Shown here: piece after piece, positions 1 to 7,800 of the stretch
Layout of the letters: every line of letters starts with the position of its first letter
How positions within the stretch are numbered: position 1 is the first letter of the stretch
DNA from: Verrucomicrobiia bacterium
GTDB taxonomy: Bacteria; Verrucomicrobiota; Verrucomicrobiia; Verrucomicrobiales; DEV007
Assembly: GCA_030430255.1 (NCBI GenBank)
Contig: JAUIGD010000019.1
Location: 1 to 33,740, forward strand
Direction of reading: 5' to 3'
Length of the DNA: 33,740 nucleotides
The notes under the pieces: generated by a model
The model's database searches: none
What the model was told of the DNA's origin: nothing
What the model saw: only the letters and a program-made list of their open reading frames with translations
Made by a program: the position numbers and the translations under genes

Positions 1-151
1 AGGCGCCGCCATTCGTTGATGCTGAGTAGGCGGCGGCAGGGATCGGCGAAGCGGCTGGGTAGACACCCTGCCCGAGCCGTTCCCAACGGCAACACCCTCA
101 GCATCAACGAGGGCAAGCCGTAGCCCGGAGCCTGGTGATCGATTCGGGCTA
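1..151. repeat. Family 1 miniature inverted-repeat element, copy A (cut by window edge)
   Basis: Base 1 aligns with base 12584 of the complete copy at 12553-12734, in the same orientation, so 31 bases lie outside the window. The right end reads TGGTGATCGATTCGGGC followed by TA. The internal arm around 12-26 carries TCGTTGATGCTGAG and the opposite arm around 98-111 carries CTCAGCATCAACGA, an inverted pair. The pair differs from copy D by a matched change (GAT/ATC for GAC/GTC), so pairing is kept. No coding content. It lies beyond the 3' end of the copper oxidase gene. Confidence 0.85.
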
Positions 152-326
152 GGCTTTGCTTGGCCCTTCCGGGGGGAGCGCCGGCGCCGGGCATGCCGGG
201 GCAGCGGGCCGCTCCACCGCGGACGGCGTTGCCGCCCGCCAGGGTGCTCGCCCCCTGCATCGGCAGCGGTTCGCTGGAGCCGAAGTCCTCTGTTCGTCGC
301 GCTCATCACACGTGCTCGACCACGCC

Positions 327-2345
327 CTAAAACTGCAGACCGACCCCGGCGCCGAAGCCGTGCTCGGAGTGGTAGCCGGTCTTGAGCGAGAGGCGCTTGG
401 AGACGCGGTACGAGGCTCCGGCCATCCACTCCCAGCCGCTGCCGGTGTCGTACTCGACATCGCCCTCAAGGCTGAGCCGCGCGGTGATCGGCACCTCGCG
501 GCCGAGGCCGAAGCGGAAGTCGCCCTCGCTGTCGACCTGCACCGAGCTGTCGACGAGGTAGGGCAGGCGGTAGACCGCGGCGGCGAACAGCCGGTCTTCG
601 GCACCGTGCTGGTTCGTCAACCGGTAGCCGAGGCCGTAGCTGAAGTTGGGATCGACGTAATGGCTCCAGCCGAGATCGATCTCGTATTCACCGTGGTCGT
701 GGAAACCGACGTCCCAGCCGACGTAGAAGTCGTCGCGCGGCGTCATGAGCATCGCCCCGCCCATGCTCATATGGCTCATCAGCGACGCCTCGGCCATCCA
801 GAAGCGGGGCTTGGTCAGTCTCTCGTCGAGCTGCGGTCGGTGGGCGGGGTCTTCGGCCGCAGCGTAGCTGAACACCCGCGCCATGCCGGCATCCATGTGG
901 TAGAGGAGGTGGCAGTGGAAGAACCAATCTCCCTGTTCGTCAGCGAGAAACTCGATCGTGCGGCGGCCCATGGGGGGCACGTCGACCGTGTGCTTCAGCG
1001 GCGCGTGCGCATCGTCGTCGCCGTCGATCACGCGGAAGAAGTGCCCGTGGAGGTGCAGCGGGTGATGCATCATCGTGTCGTTGATGAGCGTGACCCGCAG
1101 CGCTTCGCCCCGGTGGACCGGGATGGTGGAATCCTCAGCCAGCGTCTTGCCGTCGAAGGACCACAGGTAGCGTTTCATATCGCCGGTGAGACGCAGCTCG
1201 ATCTCGCGACGCGGCGCCGACGCGGGCAAGGCGGTGCGCGTGGTCGACTTGAGCTGGGCATAGGGCGGACCCGGACGGGCCATCGGCTCCATCGCGCCGG
1301 TCGCCCCCATCATCGCGTCGCCGCCCATCTCCATGTCGGCGAGCGCGATCTCCAGCATGTGGTCCATGCGGTAGAGGTCGGGCTTCGGGATGGCCGGGAC
1401 CGGCCCCGGAACCCCCTCGCCGATGGTCAGCGAGGCGTGCCCCGAGCCGTCTTGCGCGGTGGCGCGGAACTCGACGGCACCGGCCGGCGGGACGGTGACG
1501 ATCAGATCGTAGGTCTCCGCCATGCCGATCAGCAGCCGGTCGATGTCGAAGGGTTGCACCGCCGGACCGTCGGCGGCGACCACGGTCATCGGTCCGTCGG
1601 AGCTCTGCAGGTAGAAGTAGCTCGACGCGGCGGCGTTGATGACGCGCAGGCGCACGCGCTCGCCGGGCTGCGCCGGGACCTGCGGATGCGGCTCGCCGTT
1701 GATCCAGAAGGCGTCGTAGGCGACATCGGAGATGTCCATCGCCGCCATGCGCGATTTGATACGCTTCATGGTCGCCCCGAGGGCATCGGCTCTGATCGCG
1801 CCGGCCAGCGACTGGGCGTTGCCCTTCGCGATCGAATACCACTCGTCGCCGCGCATCAACGAGCGCATCACCTCGCGCGGGCGCTCGTCCGTCCAGTCGG
1901 ACAAGACGACGACCTGCTCGCGGTCGGCCTCGGCCGGTTCGCCGCCGCGCGGCTCGATCACGATGGAGCCATAGACCCCACGCTGTTCCTGGAGGCCGGT
2001 GTGCGAGTGATACCAATAGGTGCCCGAGTGGCGCAGTGGGAACTCGAAGTCGAGGTGGCCGCCGGGCGGGATCGGCGGCGTGGTCAGGTAGGGGACGCCG
2101 TCCATCGCGTTGGGGACGAGCAGGCCGTGCCAGTGGATCGAGGTCTCTTCGACCGACAGGGCGTTGTGGACTCGGATACGTGCGATGTCGCCTTCTCGGA
2201 ACCGCAGCGTCGGCCCCGGGATGCCGCCGTTGAGGGTGAGGGCCTTGCCCGATTCGGCGACGGTGAGCTCGTAATCGACGACCGCCGCCGGGGCGGCGGC
2301 GAGCAGGAGGGCAGAGAGAAAGGGCGGGTAGAGGAGGGTGCGCAT
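327..2345 (-). CDS. copA: Multicopper oxidase (CopA-like) fused to an outer-membrane beta-barrel domain
   Basis: Periplasmic-type copper oxidase, 672 residues. All copper-ligand motifs are visible: HWHG at 71-74, YWYHSHTG at 110-117, HPLHLHGHFF from about 428, and HCHLLYHMDAGM at 477-488, with Cys478 and axial Met488 of the type 1 site. A Met-rich segment at about 335-365 (MDHM, MEMGG, AMMGA) resembles the copper-binding region of CopA proteins. The N-terminus is a Sec-type signal (hydrophobic residues 5-23) without the twin arginine usual for CopA. Residues about 504-672 are not oxidase: alternating aromatic strands with a terminal Phe (GVGLQF) look like an outer-membrane barrel, perhaps CopB-like. 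So CopA and a barrel appear joined in one chain. The family suggests Cu(I) oxidation and copper tolerance. No strong ribosome site precedes the ATG. Confidence 0.9.
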   Translation of the reverse strand: MRTLLYPPFLSALLLAAAPAAVVDYELTVAESGKALTLNGGIPGPTLRFREGDIARIRVHNALSVEETSIHWHGLLVPNAMDGVPYLTTPPIPPGGHLDFEFPLRHSGTYWYHSHTGLQEQRGVYGSIVIEPRGGEPAEADREQVVVLSDWTDERPREVMRSLMRGDEWYSIAKGNAQSLAGAIRADALGATMKRIKSRMAAMDISDVAYDAFWINGEPHPQVPAQPGERVRLRVINAAASSYFYLQSSDGPMTVVAADGPAVQPFDIDRLLIGMAETYDLIVTVPPAGAVEFRATAQDGSGHASLTIGEGVPGPVPAIPKPDLYRMDHMLEIALADMEMGGDAMMGATGAMEPMARPGPPYAQLKSTTRTALPASAPRREIELRLTGDMKRYLWSFDGKTLAEDSTIPVHRGEALRVTLINDTMMHHPLHLHGHFFRVIDGDDDAHAPLKHTVDVPPMGRRTIEFLADEQGDWFFHCHLLYHMDAGMARVFSYAAAEDPAHRPQLDERLTKPRFWMAEASLMSHMSMGGAMLMTPRDDFYVGWDVGFHDHGEYEIDLGWSHYVDPNFSYGLGYRLTNQHGAEDRLFAAAVYRLPYLVDSSVQVDSEGDFRFGLGREVPITARLSLEGDVEYDTGSGWEWMAGASYRVSKRLSLKTGYHSEHGFGAGVGLQF

Positions 2346-2539
2346 GGCATGGAGATCGTGGTTGGGTGGGGGGACGCGGGATCGCCGCGCCCGCGTGTGG
2401 TGTCGGCGGCGCCATGCCGCCGGACGGCCCGCATCGGAGGATGCTGCGGGAAGGGCACTCGGCCCGGCTGGTCATAGCGCGTGAGCGACCCCGCCGGAGC
2501 GGCGGCTCCGCCGCGGAGAGGGCGCGCGCGAGCCGGGAA

Positions 2540-2893
2540 TCAAAGCCTCAAGACACAGCTCCGCCCCGCGTAGCGCCCTGGGGGTGCGAGATCGGAGACC
2601 TCCTGCCGACCGGGCAGGGCGCGCCAGCTGGGGGACGGCAAATCGACTTCGCCGATCACCTCCGGCGCCGCAGACGGCTGGGCAGAAGCGGGGCTCGGCT
2701 CGACGGCGACCTGCACCGGCGAGTCGCGGTCGCGATCTTCTGCCACGCAATCGCAGCCGGGCAGCGATTTCCCATCGCAACCGCAGCAGCCGCAGACCTG
2801 TTCGGCACCCCGTTCCAAACTCGCTCCCACCGTGGTCGGCGTCACGAGCACCGCCATCAGCAGGGCGGCGAGCAACTGTTGAAAGCGCTGCAT
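2540..2893 (-). CDS. Small Cys-rich secreted protein upstream of the copper oxidase
   Basis: Predicted 117-residue protein with a signal-like N-terminus (hydrophobic residues 6-24, ending VGAS). A tight cysteine cluster CGCCGCDGKSLPGCDC follows at about 34-49, then a low-complexity Pro/Ser/Ala/Glu region. The cluster could bind copper or another soft metal, but no named family was recognised. It is on the same strand as the copper oxidase, 194 bp upstream, so co-transcription is plausible. The gap 2346-2539 shows nothing recognisable. The signal peptide and Cys cluster make it likely real, though C-terminal composition is poor evidence either way. Confidence 0.6.
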   Translation of the reverse strand: MQRFQQLLAALLMAVLVTPTTVGASLERGAEQVCGCCGCDGKSLPGCDCVAEDRDRDSPVQVAVEPSPASAQPSAAPEVIGEVDLPSPSWRALPGRQEVSDLAPPGRYAGRSCVLRL

Positions 2894-2929
2894 CTGACAG
2901 AGGAGCGTAGCCGAGGGGAGGTTGTTGTC

Positions 2930-3095
2930 TAGGAGTCTGTCGGGTTCAGGACTTTCGAGCCCGAACCCTTTAGAAATTCGAGCCCAATCGTCACGAGGGT
3001 GAGGAGTTGATCGAGATCAGCGACGAGGCAGCGGGGCGATTGGGGCGAATTGGAAAACGTTTCGCGCCGGAACGGGCAAGTCCGACAGGCTCCTC
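2930..3095. repeat. Family 2 miniature inverted-repeat element, copy 1
   Basis: The ends are inverted repeats: AGGAGTCTGTCGG at 2931-2943 and CCGACAGGCTCCT at 3082-3094 (12 of 13 pair). The left end starts at a TA; the right flank has TC where a TA would be expected. The interior aligns along its length with a second copy at 7453-7798 in opposite orientation, for example GAGGAGTTGAT, GAGATCAGCGACGAG and GCGGGGCGATT. About 165 bp and no transposase. TIRs plus TA ends suggest a MITE mobilised by a Tc1/IS630-type transposase encoded elsewhere (inference). Confidence 0.8.
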
Positions 3096-3173
3096 GCCCG
3101 GATCGATCACCCCATCCGCAGACGTCAACGAGGGCGAGCCGCAATCCGGAGCGCGGTGAAGCGATCCGGGCTT
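3094..3173. repeat. Family 1 miniature element, internally deleted copy B
   Basis: Starts GCCCGGATCGATCACC at 3096 and ends CGATCCGGGC at about 3162-3171. The interior jumps from the left-arm text (CCGCAGACG) to the right-arm text (TCAACGAGGGCGAGCCGCA), leaving about 80 bp instead of 182. It abuts the right end of the family 2 element, so it probably inserted at that element's terminal TA, now mutated to TC. The deletion removes the central part and one internal inverted arm. Confidence 0.75.
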
Positions 3174-3292
3174 GGGCGGGCTTGGGCGCCCCGGGCGGGC
3201 GCCGCACCCCCAAGCCGCCCCCGTCGCGGTGCGGTGCGCGCTTCGATCTGCGACTTGTCGCGCCTCGCGGCGAGCGCTACCGGTGCCCCCCT

Positions 3293-5740
3293 ATGCCGAA
3301 GCCCCGCGAGCTCCGACCCGACCAGCTCTACCACCGCTGCGACCCCGCCCAGTTCAAGTTCCGCACCACCGCGGAGCTGAAGGAGTTCGACGGCGTGCTC
3401 GGCCAGCGGCGGGCGCTCGACGCCATCGCCTTCGGGATCGAGATGGAGCGCGAGGGCTACAACCTCTACGTGATGGGACCGACCGGCTACGGCAAGCAGA
3501 CCCTGGTCCGGCGCCACCTCGAGAAGAAGGCCAAGAAGCCGCGCGGGGAGATCGCCGATTGGTGCTACGTCTACAATTTCGACGACCCGCAGCGCCCGGC
3601 GGTGCTCAAGCTAAAACCCGGCACCGCGGAGCGGCTCGAGGAGGGCATGCGCGGGCTGGTCGAGGATCTCGGCGCCGCGGTGCAGGCGGCCTTCGAGAGC
3701 GACGAGTACCGCGCCCGCACCAAGGAGATCGAGGACGAGTATTCGGACCGCGAGAGCGAGGCCTTCGACCTGGTGCGCGCCAGCGCCAAGGAGCGCGGCG
3801 TGGCCTTGATGCGCACCCAGTCGGGCCTGGCGATGGCACCCGTCGGCGAGGACGGCGAGGTGATCGAGCACGAGGCCTTCGACAAGCTGCCCGACGAACA
3901 GAAGGAGGCCTTCCACGCCGCGGTCAAGACCGTGCAGGTGGAGCTGCAGGAACTCGCCCGGCAGGCGCCGCGCTGGCGGCGCGAGTTCGCGCGCGCGGTG
4001 CGGGAACTCGACAAACAGGTCACCGAAGTGCTGGTCAGCTCGATCATCGACGACCTCAAGAAGGAGTTCCCGCGCGACAAGGCCGTCGCCGGCTACCTCG
4101 ATGCCGTGCAGGCGGACATCGTCGAGAACGCCGGGGCGCTGCGCCCCTCGCGCGACGGCGACCCGCACGGCGGCGGCGGTGACGACGCCCGCGCTATCAT
4201 GGGCCGCTACCGCATCAACACCCTCATCGACAACGGCGAGACCGCCGGCAGCCCGGTCGTCTACGAGGACAACCCGACCTTCGAGAACCTGCTCGGCACC
4301 GTCGAGCACGTCGCCGAGATGGGCAACCTCGTCACCGATTTCTCGCTGATCAAAGGCGGCGCGCTCCACCGCGCGAACGGCGGCTACATCGTGATCGACG
4401 CCTACGAGCTGCTCCGCCAGCCATTCGCCTGGGACGGCCTCAAGCGCGCCCTGCGCACCGGAGAGATCAACGCCGAACCCGTCTCCAAACAGCTCGGCTT
4501 CCTCAACACCGTGACGCTGGAGCCGGAGCCCGTGCCGCTCGATGTCAAAGTCGTGCTCACCGGCGAGCGCCGCTACTACTACCTGCTGCTCGCCTACGAC
4601 CCCGAGTTCGAAGAGCTGTTCAAGGTGGTCGCCGACTTCGACGAGACCGTGCCGCGGACCCGCGCCTCGGTGAACCGTTTCGCCCGCGCGCTCGGCACCA
4701 TCGCCAAGTCCGAGGGGCTGCTGCCGTTCAAGCCCGAGGGCGTCGCCCGCCTCGTCGAGCACGGCTCGCGCGAGGCCGACGACTGCGGCCGGCTGGCGGT
4801 GCGGATGTCCGACGTCACCGACCTCGCCCGCGAGGCCGACCACCTGGCGCGCCGGGCGCGCAAGCGCGCCGTCGACGGCGAGCATGTCGCCGCCGCGGTG
4901 CGGGCGCGCATCGACCGCGCCGGGCGCATCAGCGAGCGCATGGCCGAACGGGTCGTAGATGGCACCGTTTTGTTAGACACCTCCGGCGGGCGCCCCGGCC
5001 AGGTCAACGCCCTGACCGTCTACCAGGTCGGCGGCCACGCCTTCGGGCACCCGGTCCGCGTCACCGCCCGCGTCCGTCCCGGCGCCGGGCGCGTGGTGGA
5101 CATCGAGCGCGAGGTCCAGCTCGGCGGCCCGCTGCACTCGAAGGGCGTCCTCATCCTGTCGGGCTACCTCGGCGCCCACTACGCGCCGCAGGCGAGCCTG
5201 TCGCTGCAGGCGAGCCTCGTCTTCGAGCAGAGCTACGGCGGCATCGACGGCGACAGCGCCTCGTCGACGGAGCTCTACGCCCTGATCTCCGCCCTCGCCG
5301 ACGTGCCGGTCAACGGCGCGCTGGCGGTGACCGGGTCGGTGAACCAGTTCGGTGAAGTGCAGGCCATCGGCGGCGCCAACGAGAAGATCGAGGGCTTCTT
5401 CGACCTCTGCGCCGCGCGCGGCCTCACCGGTGGGCAGGGCGTCCTCATCCCCGACTCCAACGTCCGCCACCTCATGCTCAAACCCGCGGTCGTCGAGGCC
5501 GTCGAGGCCGGCCAGTTCCACATCTACCCGGTCAAGACCATCGACGAGGGCATCGCCGTCCTCACCGGCGAGGCCGCCGGCAAGCGCAACGCCCGCACCG
5601 GCAAGTTCCCCAAAGGCTCGGTCAACGCCAAGGTCGAAGACCGTCTGCGCGCCTTCGCCGAAGCCGGCAAGGACAAGGGCAAAGCGAAGCCGAAGAAGAA
5701 GGCGGCGGCGAACAAGGCCGGTGGCGAGGGGGAGAAGTGA
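3293..5740 (+). CDS. Lon-like ATP-dependent protease (AAA_32/LonB-type, COG1067)
   Basis: Predicted 815-residue soluble AAA+ serine protease. The P-loop GPTGYGKQT lies at 62-70, and a Walker B-like GGYIVIDAYELL sits in the ATPase core. The C-terminal S16 protease domain has Ser655 in DGDSASS and Lys698 in GGANEKIEG. The 43-residue spacing equals that of the Ser679/Lys722 dyad of E. coli Lon. This family lacks the Lon N-terminal substrate domain and has a long helical insert (about 120-290 here). The tail (about 790-815) is Lys/Ala-rich (GKAKPKKKAAANKAGG). ATG 3293 was chosen because it begins the recognisable N-terminus; the longer frame from 3050 reads through mobile repeats. Role: protein quality control or regulated proteolysis; substrate unknown. 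Confidence 0.92.
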   Translation: MPKPRELRPDQLYHRCDPAQFKFRTTAELKEFDGVLGQRRALDAIAFGIEMEREGYNLYVMGPTGYGKQTLVRRHLEKKAKKPRGEIADWCYVYNFDDPQRPAVLKLKPGTAERLEEGMRGLVEDLGAAVQAAFESDEYRARTKEIEDEYSDRESEAFDLVRASAKERGVALMRTQSGLAMAPVGEDGEVIEHEAFDKLPDEQKEAFHAAVKTVQVELQELARQAPRWRREFARAVRELDKQVTEVLVSSIIDDLKKEFPRDKAVAGYLDAVQADIVENAGALRPSRDGDPHGGGGDDARAIMGRYRINTLIDNGETAGSPVVYEDNPTFENLLGTVEHVAEMGNLVTDFSLIKGGALHRANGGYIVIDAYELLRQPFAWDGLKRALRTGEINAEPVSKQLGFLNTVTLEPEPVPLDVKVVLTGERRYYYLLLAYDPEFEELFKVVADFDETVPRTRASVNRFARALGTIAKSEGLLPFKPEGVARLVEHGSREADDCGRLAVRMSDVTDLAREADHLARRARKRAVDGEHVAAAVRARIDRAGRISERMAERVVDGTVLLDTSGGRPGQVNALTVYQVGGHAFGHPVRVTARVRPGAGRVVDIEREVQLGGPLHSKGVLILSGYLGAHYAPQASLSLQASLVFEQSYGGIDGDSASSTELYALISALADVPVNGALAVTGSVNQFGEVQAIGGANEKIEGFFDLCAARGLTGGQGVLIPDSNVRHLMLKPAVVEAVEAGQFHIYPVKTIDEGIAVLTGEAAGKRNARTGKFPKGSVNAKVEDRLRAFAEAGKDKGKAKPKKKAAANKAGGEGEK

Positions 5741-5771
5741 GCGGCGGGCGGCCGTTGGCAGGCGCAAGGCG

Positions 5772-6221
5772 ATGACACCTCCCTCCTTTTCAATTATGGA
5801 ATCGCTCGAGTTCGGGGGATCCCAACGATGGCGACTCAAGGGCGGCGAGATCCGCTATCGAGGGTCGGGGGAGTTCGCGGGATTGATCCGAGGTCGGATT
5901 CCGATCGACGAGGACCAAGCCAACTCTTTCTTCGACGCCCTCGATTTGCTAGAAGTCTGGGGGTGGCAAGAGAACTATCGGCCGGAAGACATCGGCTGGG
6001 GGGTGATGGACGGATCCACCTGGTCGTTCGAAGCAGCCGTCCGTGGACGGAAGTGTCGAACCGGAGGCAGCAACGGCTATCCGTCCTACGCCTCCGCCGG
6101 GAAGACTTCTCTCGAACCGGAGCGATACGGCTTGCTGATGGCTGCGTTTCGCGAATGCTTCCGGATCGAGCACCATTTCGTATTGGCGCAGGATCGTCAC
6201 GAAAAGGATTCTGATCGCTAA
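5772..6221 (+). CDS. Hypothetical protein, 149 aa
   Basis: Soluble, acidic and aromatic-rich protein (WGWQENYRPEDIGWG, MDGSTWSFEAAVRGRKC, SNGYPSYASAGKTS) with no signal peptide or membrane segment. Base composition is lower in GC than its neighbours, which may mark transfer. The ATG at 5772 follows a weak AAGG at 5766-5769, 31 bp after the protease gene. Alternating hydrophobic segments and conserved-looking Trp residues argue for a real folded protein. No family was recognised. The small, Trp-rich style resembles immunity or DUF proteins seen beside toxins, but no toxin is adjacent. Confidence 0.65.
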   Translation: MTPPSFSIMESLEFGGSQRWRLKGGEIRYRGSGEFAGLIRGRIPIDEDQANSFFDALDLLEVWGWQENYRPEDIGWGVMDGSTWSFEAAVRGRKCRTGGSNGYPSYASAGKTSLEPERYGLLMAAFRECFRIEHHFVLAQDRHEKDSDR

Positions 6222-6239
6222 ACACCCACCCGAGAACCC

Positions 6240-7034
6240 ATGCGCCGAATCCTCATCACCCTCGACTCCTCAGGCGGCTCCCTCGAAGCCGTGGACGGCG
6301 CGGCTTTGATGGCCTCGCGCCTGGGGGCGGAGTTGGTGGGGCTGTTCGTCGAGGACGCGAACCTGGTGCGGCTGGCGGCCTTGCCGTGTTCGGCTGAGGT
6401 GGGGTTCGCCTCGGGGCGGGCGCGGCGCTTGAACCCGGGCACCGTGAAGCGCGGGTTCGAGCACCTCGCCGAAGACGCCCGTTGCGCGATCGCCCGCGCC
6501 GCCGACGGGGCGCAGGTGAAATGGAGCTTCGAGGTCAAGCAGGGCACGGTGGTGGCGGAGGCGCTGCGGGCCATCGGGCGCGATCCGGTGCACGGGCGCG
6601 CCCACGCGGCGATGGCCTGCGACCCGGCCGGCAGCGTCGTGCTCCTGCAGGCCAAAGAATGCACCGCCCCCGCCGGCGACGCGCTGATCGTGCTCGACGC
6701 CGGCCACCGCTCGCTGCGCGCCTTCCCGACCGCGCTCGAACTCGCCGCGCAGAGCTGCACGGTCGGCTTGCAGGTCGTCGTGGTCAGCGATTCGGTGATC
6801 GCCGTGCGGGCGCAGATCGCCCGGGTGCGGCGCTTGCTCGAGTCCGACGACCGCCCGGCGGTCGCCGTCCACGCGGTGACGGCGGCGTCCGTCCAGGAGG
6901 GCAGCCTGCCGGCTCTGGCGGAGAATTTGAAATGCGGGGCGCTGGTGTTCTCCGCCTGCGCGGGCTTGCTCGACGCCGACGCGTTGGCGGCCTTGGTCGA
7001 GGCGGCAGAGTATCCGGTGTTCGTCGTCGCCTGA
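6240..7034 (+). CDS. Universal stress protein (UspA-like), probably two tandem domains
   Basis: 264-residue cytoplasmic protein. It opens MRRILITLDSSGGSLEAVDGAALMA followed by GAELVGLFVEDANLV, the beta1-alpha1-beta2 signature of UspA domains. A second, more degenerate unit begins near residue 142 (DALIVLDAGHRSLRAFPTA, then VGLQVVVVSDS) and ends AEYPVFVVA, matching the last strand of the fold. The usual ATP-binding G-x2-G-x9-G-S/T motif is not evident, so it may not bind ATP. It starts 18 bp after the hypothetical gene and is likely co-transcribed with it. No specific stress can be assigned from context. Confidence 0.8.
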   Translation: MRRILITLDSSGGSLEAVDGAALMASRLGAELVGLFVEDANLVRLAALPCSAEVGFASGRARRLNPGTVKRGFEHLAEDARCAIARAADGAQVKWSFEVKQGTVVAEALRAIGRDPVHGRAHAAMACDPAGSVVLLQAKECTAPAGDALIVLDAGHRSLRAFPTALELAAQSCTVGLQVVVVSDSVIAVRAQIARVRRLLESDDRPAVAVHAVTAASVQEGSLPALAENLKCGALVFSACAGLLDADALAALVEAAEYPVFVVA

Positions 7035-7084
7035 TGCCCCGTGGCATCGGCGTCCCGCCGATGTCCGTCCCGGCGGCGTCCCGC

Positions 7085-7140
7085 CACCCGGGCCGAGCCG
7101 ATCACAACGCGGACGCCCTCAGCGTCAACGCGCGCGAGCT
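7085..7140. repeat. Degenerate family 1 fragment, copy E
   Basis: This aligns with the right half of the complete copy at about 12650-12700. The shared order is CCGAGCCG, TCAC, ACGC, then CCTCAGCGTCAACG and GCGAGC. Both element ends are missing or too diverged to recognise. Likely an old relic. Confidence 0.55.
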
Positions 7141-7208
7141 AGCTACTAGCCGGGGGGCTCTGGGGTCATTGAACAGCAAAGGGCTCCGGAGACGCGGGCC
7201 GCGGTGGG

Positions 7209-7331
7209 AGGCCCTTCGCGTTGCTCAGGGTGACAGCTCCGGGGTGTGGAGAGGCGGTGTGGGGGGATGTGGCCACCAGCCCCCTCAAGGAAGTGCGAAG
7301 TCATCCTGACAAGCGCAGCGACGGAAGGACC
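7209..7331. repeat. Inverted pair of GTCATCCTGA/AAGGACC-type intergenic repeat
   Basis: The right arm at 7300-7331 reads GTCATCCTGACAAGCGCAGC and ends GGAAGGACC. The left arm at 7209-7234, on the opposite strand, reads GTCACCCTGAGCAACGCGAA and ends GGGCCT. This matches a widespread palindromic repeat (GTCATCCTGAGCGAAGCGAAGGACC) known from many unrelated bacterial genomes. The arms are 65 bp apart and could pair into a large hairpin. Confidence 0.65.
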
Positions 7332-7452
7332 CCGCCATGAAACCAGCGCGCCGGGCCACCGGGATGCCCCCGACTGCCTGCCGGGTGCGGAGCGGGCGGG
7401 CGAGGAGACGCCTCCCCGACGATGACCCACCTTGACCTGGTGCCATTCGGGC

Positions 7453-7798
7453 CAGGAGGCGGCCGGGTTTGCCCGTTCCGGCACGAATCGTTTTCCAATT
7501 TGCCCAAATCGCCCCGCTGTCTCGTCGCTGATCTCAATCAACTCCTCATCATCGTGACCATTTGGATCGAAATTCGAAAACGTTCGGGCTCGAAAGTCCT
7601 AGCCCGAATCGATCACCAAGCTCCGGGCTACGGCTTGCGCTCGTTGATGCTGAGGGTGTTGCCGTTGGGAACGGCTCGGGCAGGGTGTTCACCCAGCCGC
7701 TTTGCCGATCCCTGCCGCCGCCTACTCAGCGTCAACGAATGGCAGCGCCTCGCCTGCGGATGTGGTGATCGATCCGGGCTAGGTCCGACAGTCTCCTA
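7453..7798. repeat. Family 2 miniature element, copy 2, interrupted by a family 1 element
   Basis: The ends are AGGAGGCGGCCGGG at 7454 and CCGACAGTCTCCT ending at 7797, followed by a TA at 7797-7798. After removing the inserted 182-bp element at 7600-7781, about 164 bp remain, matching copy 1 (2930-3095) in length and sequence but in opposite orientation. The left TIR is more diverged than the right, so the copy is older or decaying. Confidence 0.8.
7600..7781. repeat. Family 1 miniature element, complete copy C, nested in family 2
   Basis: It runs 182 bp from TA to TA. The ends are TAGCCCGAATCGATCACCA and TGGTGATCGATCCGGGCTA. Internal arms CGTTGATGCTGAG and CTCAGCGTCAACGA are an imperfect inverted pair. 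Orientation is opposite to copies A and D. The host reads GGACC-TA-GGACTTTC once the insert is removed, and copy 1 of family 2 continues without interruption at that point. This shows insertion into a TA with TA duplication. Confidence 0.88.
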
Positions 7799-7800
7799 GG

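Larger units (their letters stand above)
2894..3292. other. 399-bp gene-free divergent region occupied mostly by two miniature elements
   Basis: This separates the divergent Cys-rich protein gene and the Lon-like gene. About 244 of its 399 bp is repeat (2930-3173). The remaining 3174-3292 stretch is the only room for the protease promoter, and no clear -35/-10 pair was seen there. An open frame in phase with the protease extends back through the repeats to 3050 but has no protein-like features. Confidence 0.7.
7035..7800. other. 766-bp gene-free stretch between usp and bioD, dominated by repeats
   Basis: It contains a degraded family 1 fragment (7085-7140), an inverted-repeat pair of the common GTCATCCTGA...AAGGACC type (7209-7331), and a family 2 element carrying a family 1 insertion (7453-7798). 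No frame inside shows protein-like features. Between 7332 and 7452 nothing recognisable was found. It lies between convergent genes, so promoters are not expected; some hairpins may end transcription of usp and bioD. Confidence 0.75.

Noticed and set aside
156-2477. Open frame of 773 codons on the plus strand opposite the copper oxidase
   Set aside because: A by-product of GC-rich codon use; no motifs, while the opposite strand encodes a complete oxidase.
3050-3292. Longer N-terminus for the Lon-like protease
   Set aside because: It translates the mobile repeats into unrelated Arg/Pro-rich text; the family N-terminus starts at ATG 3293.
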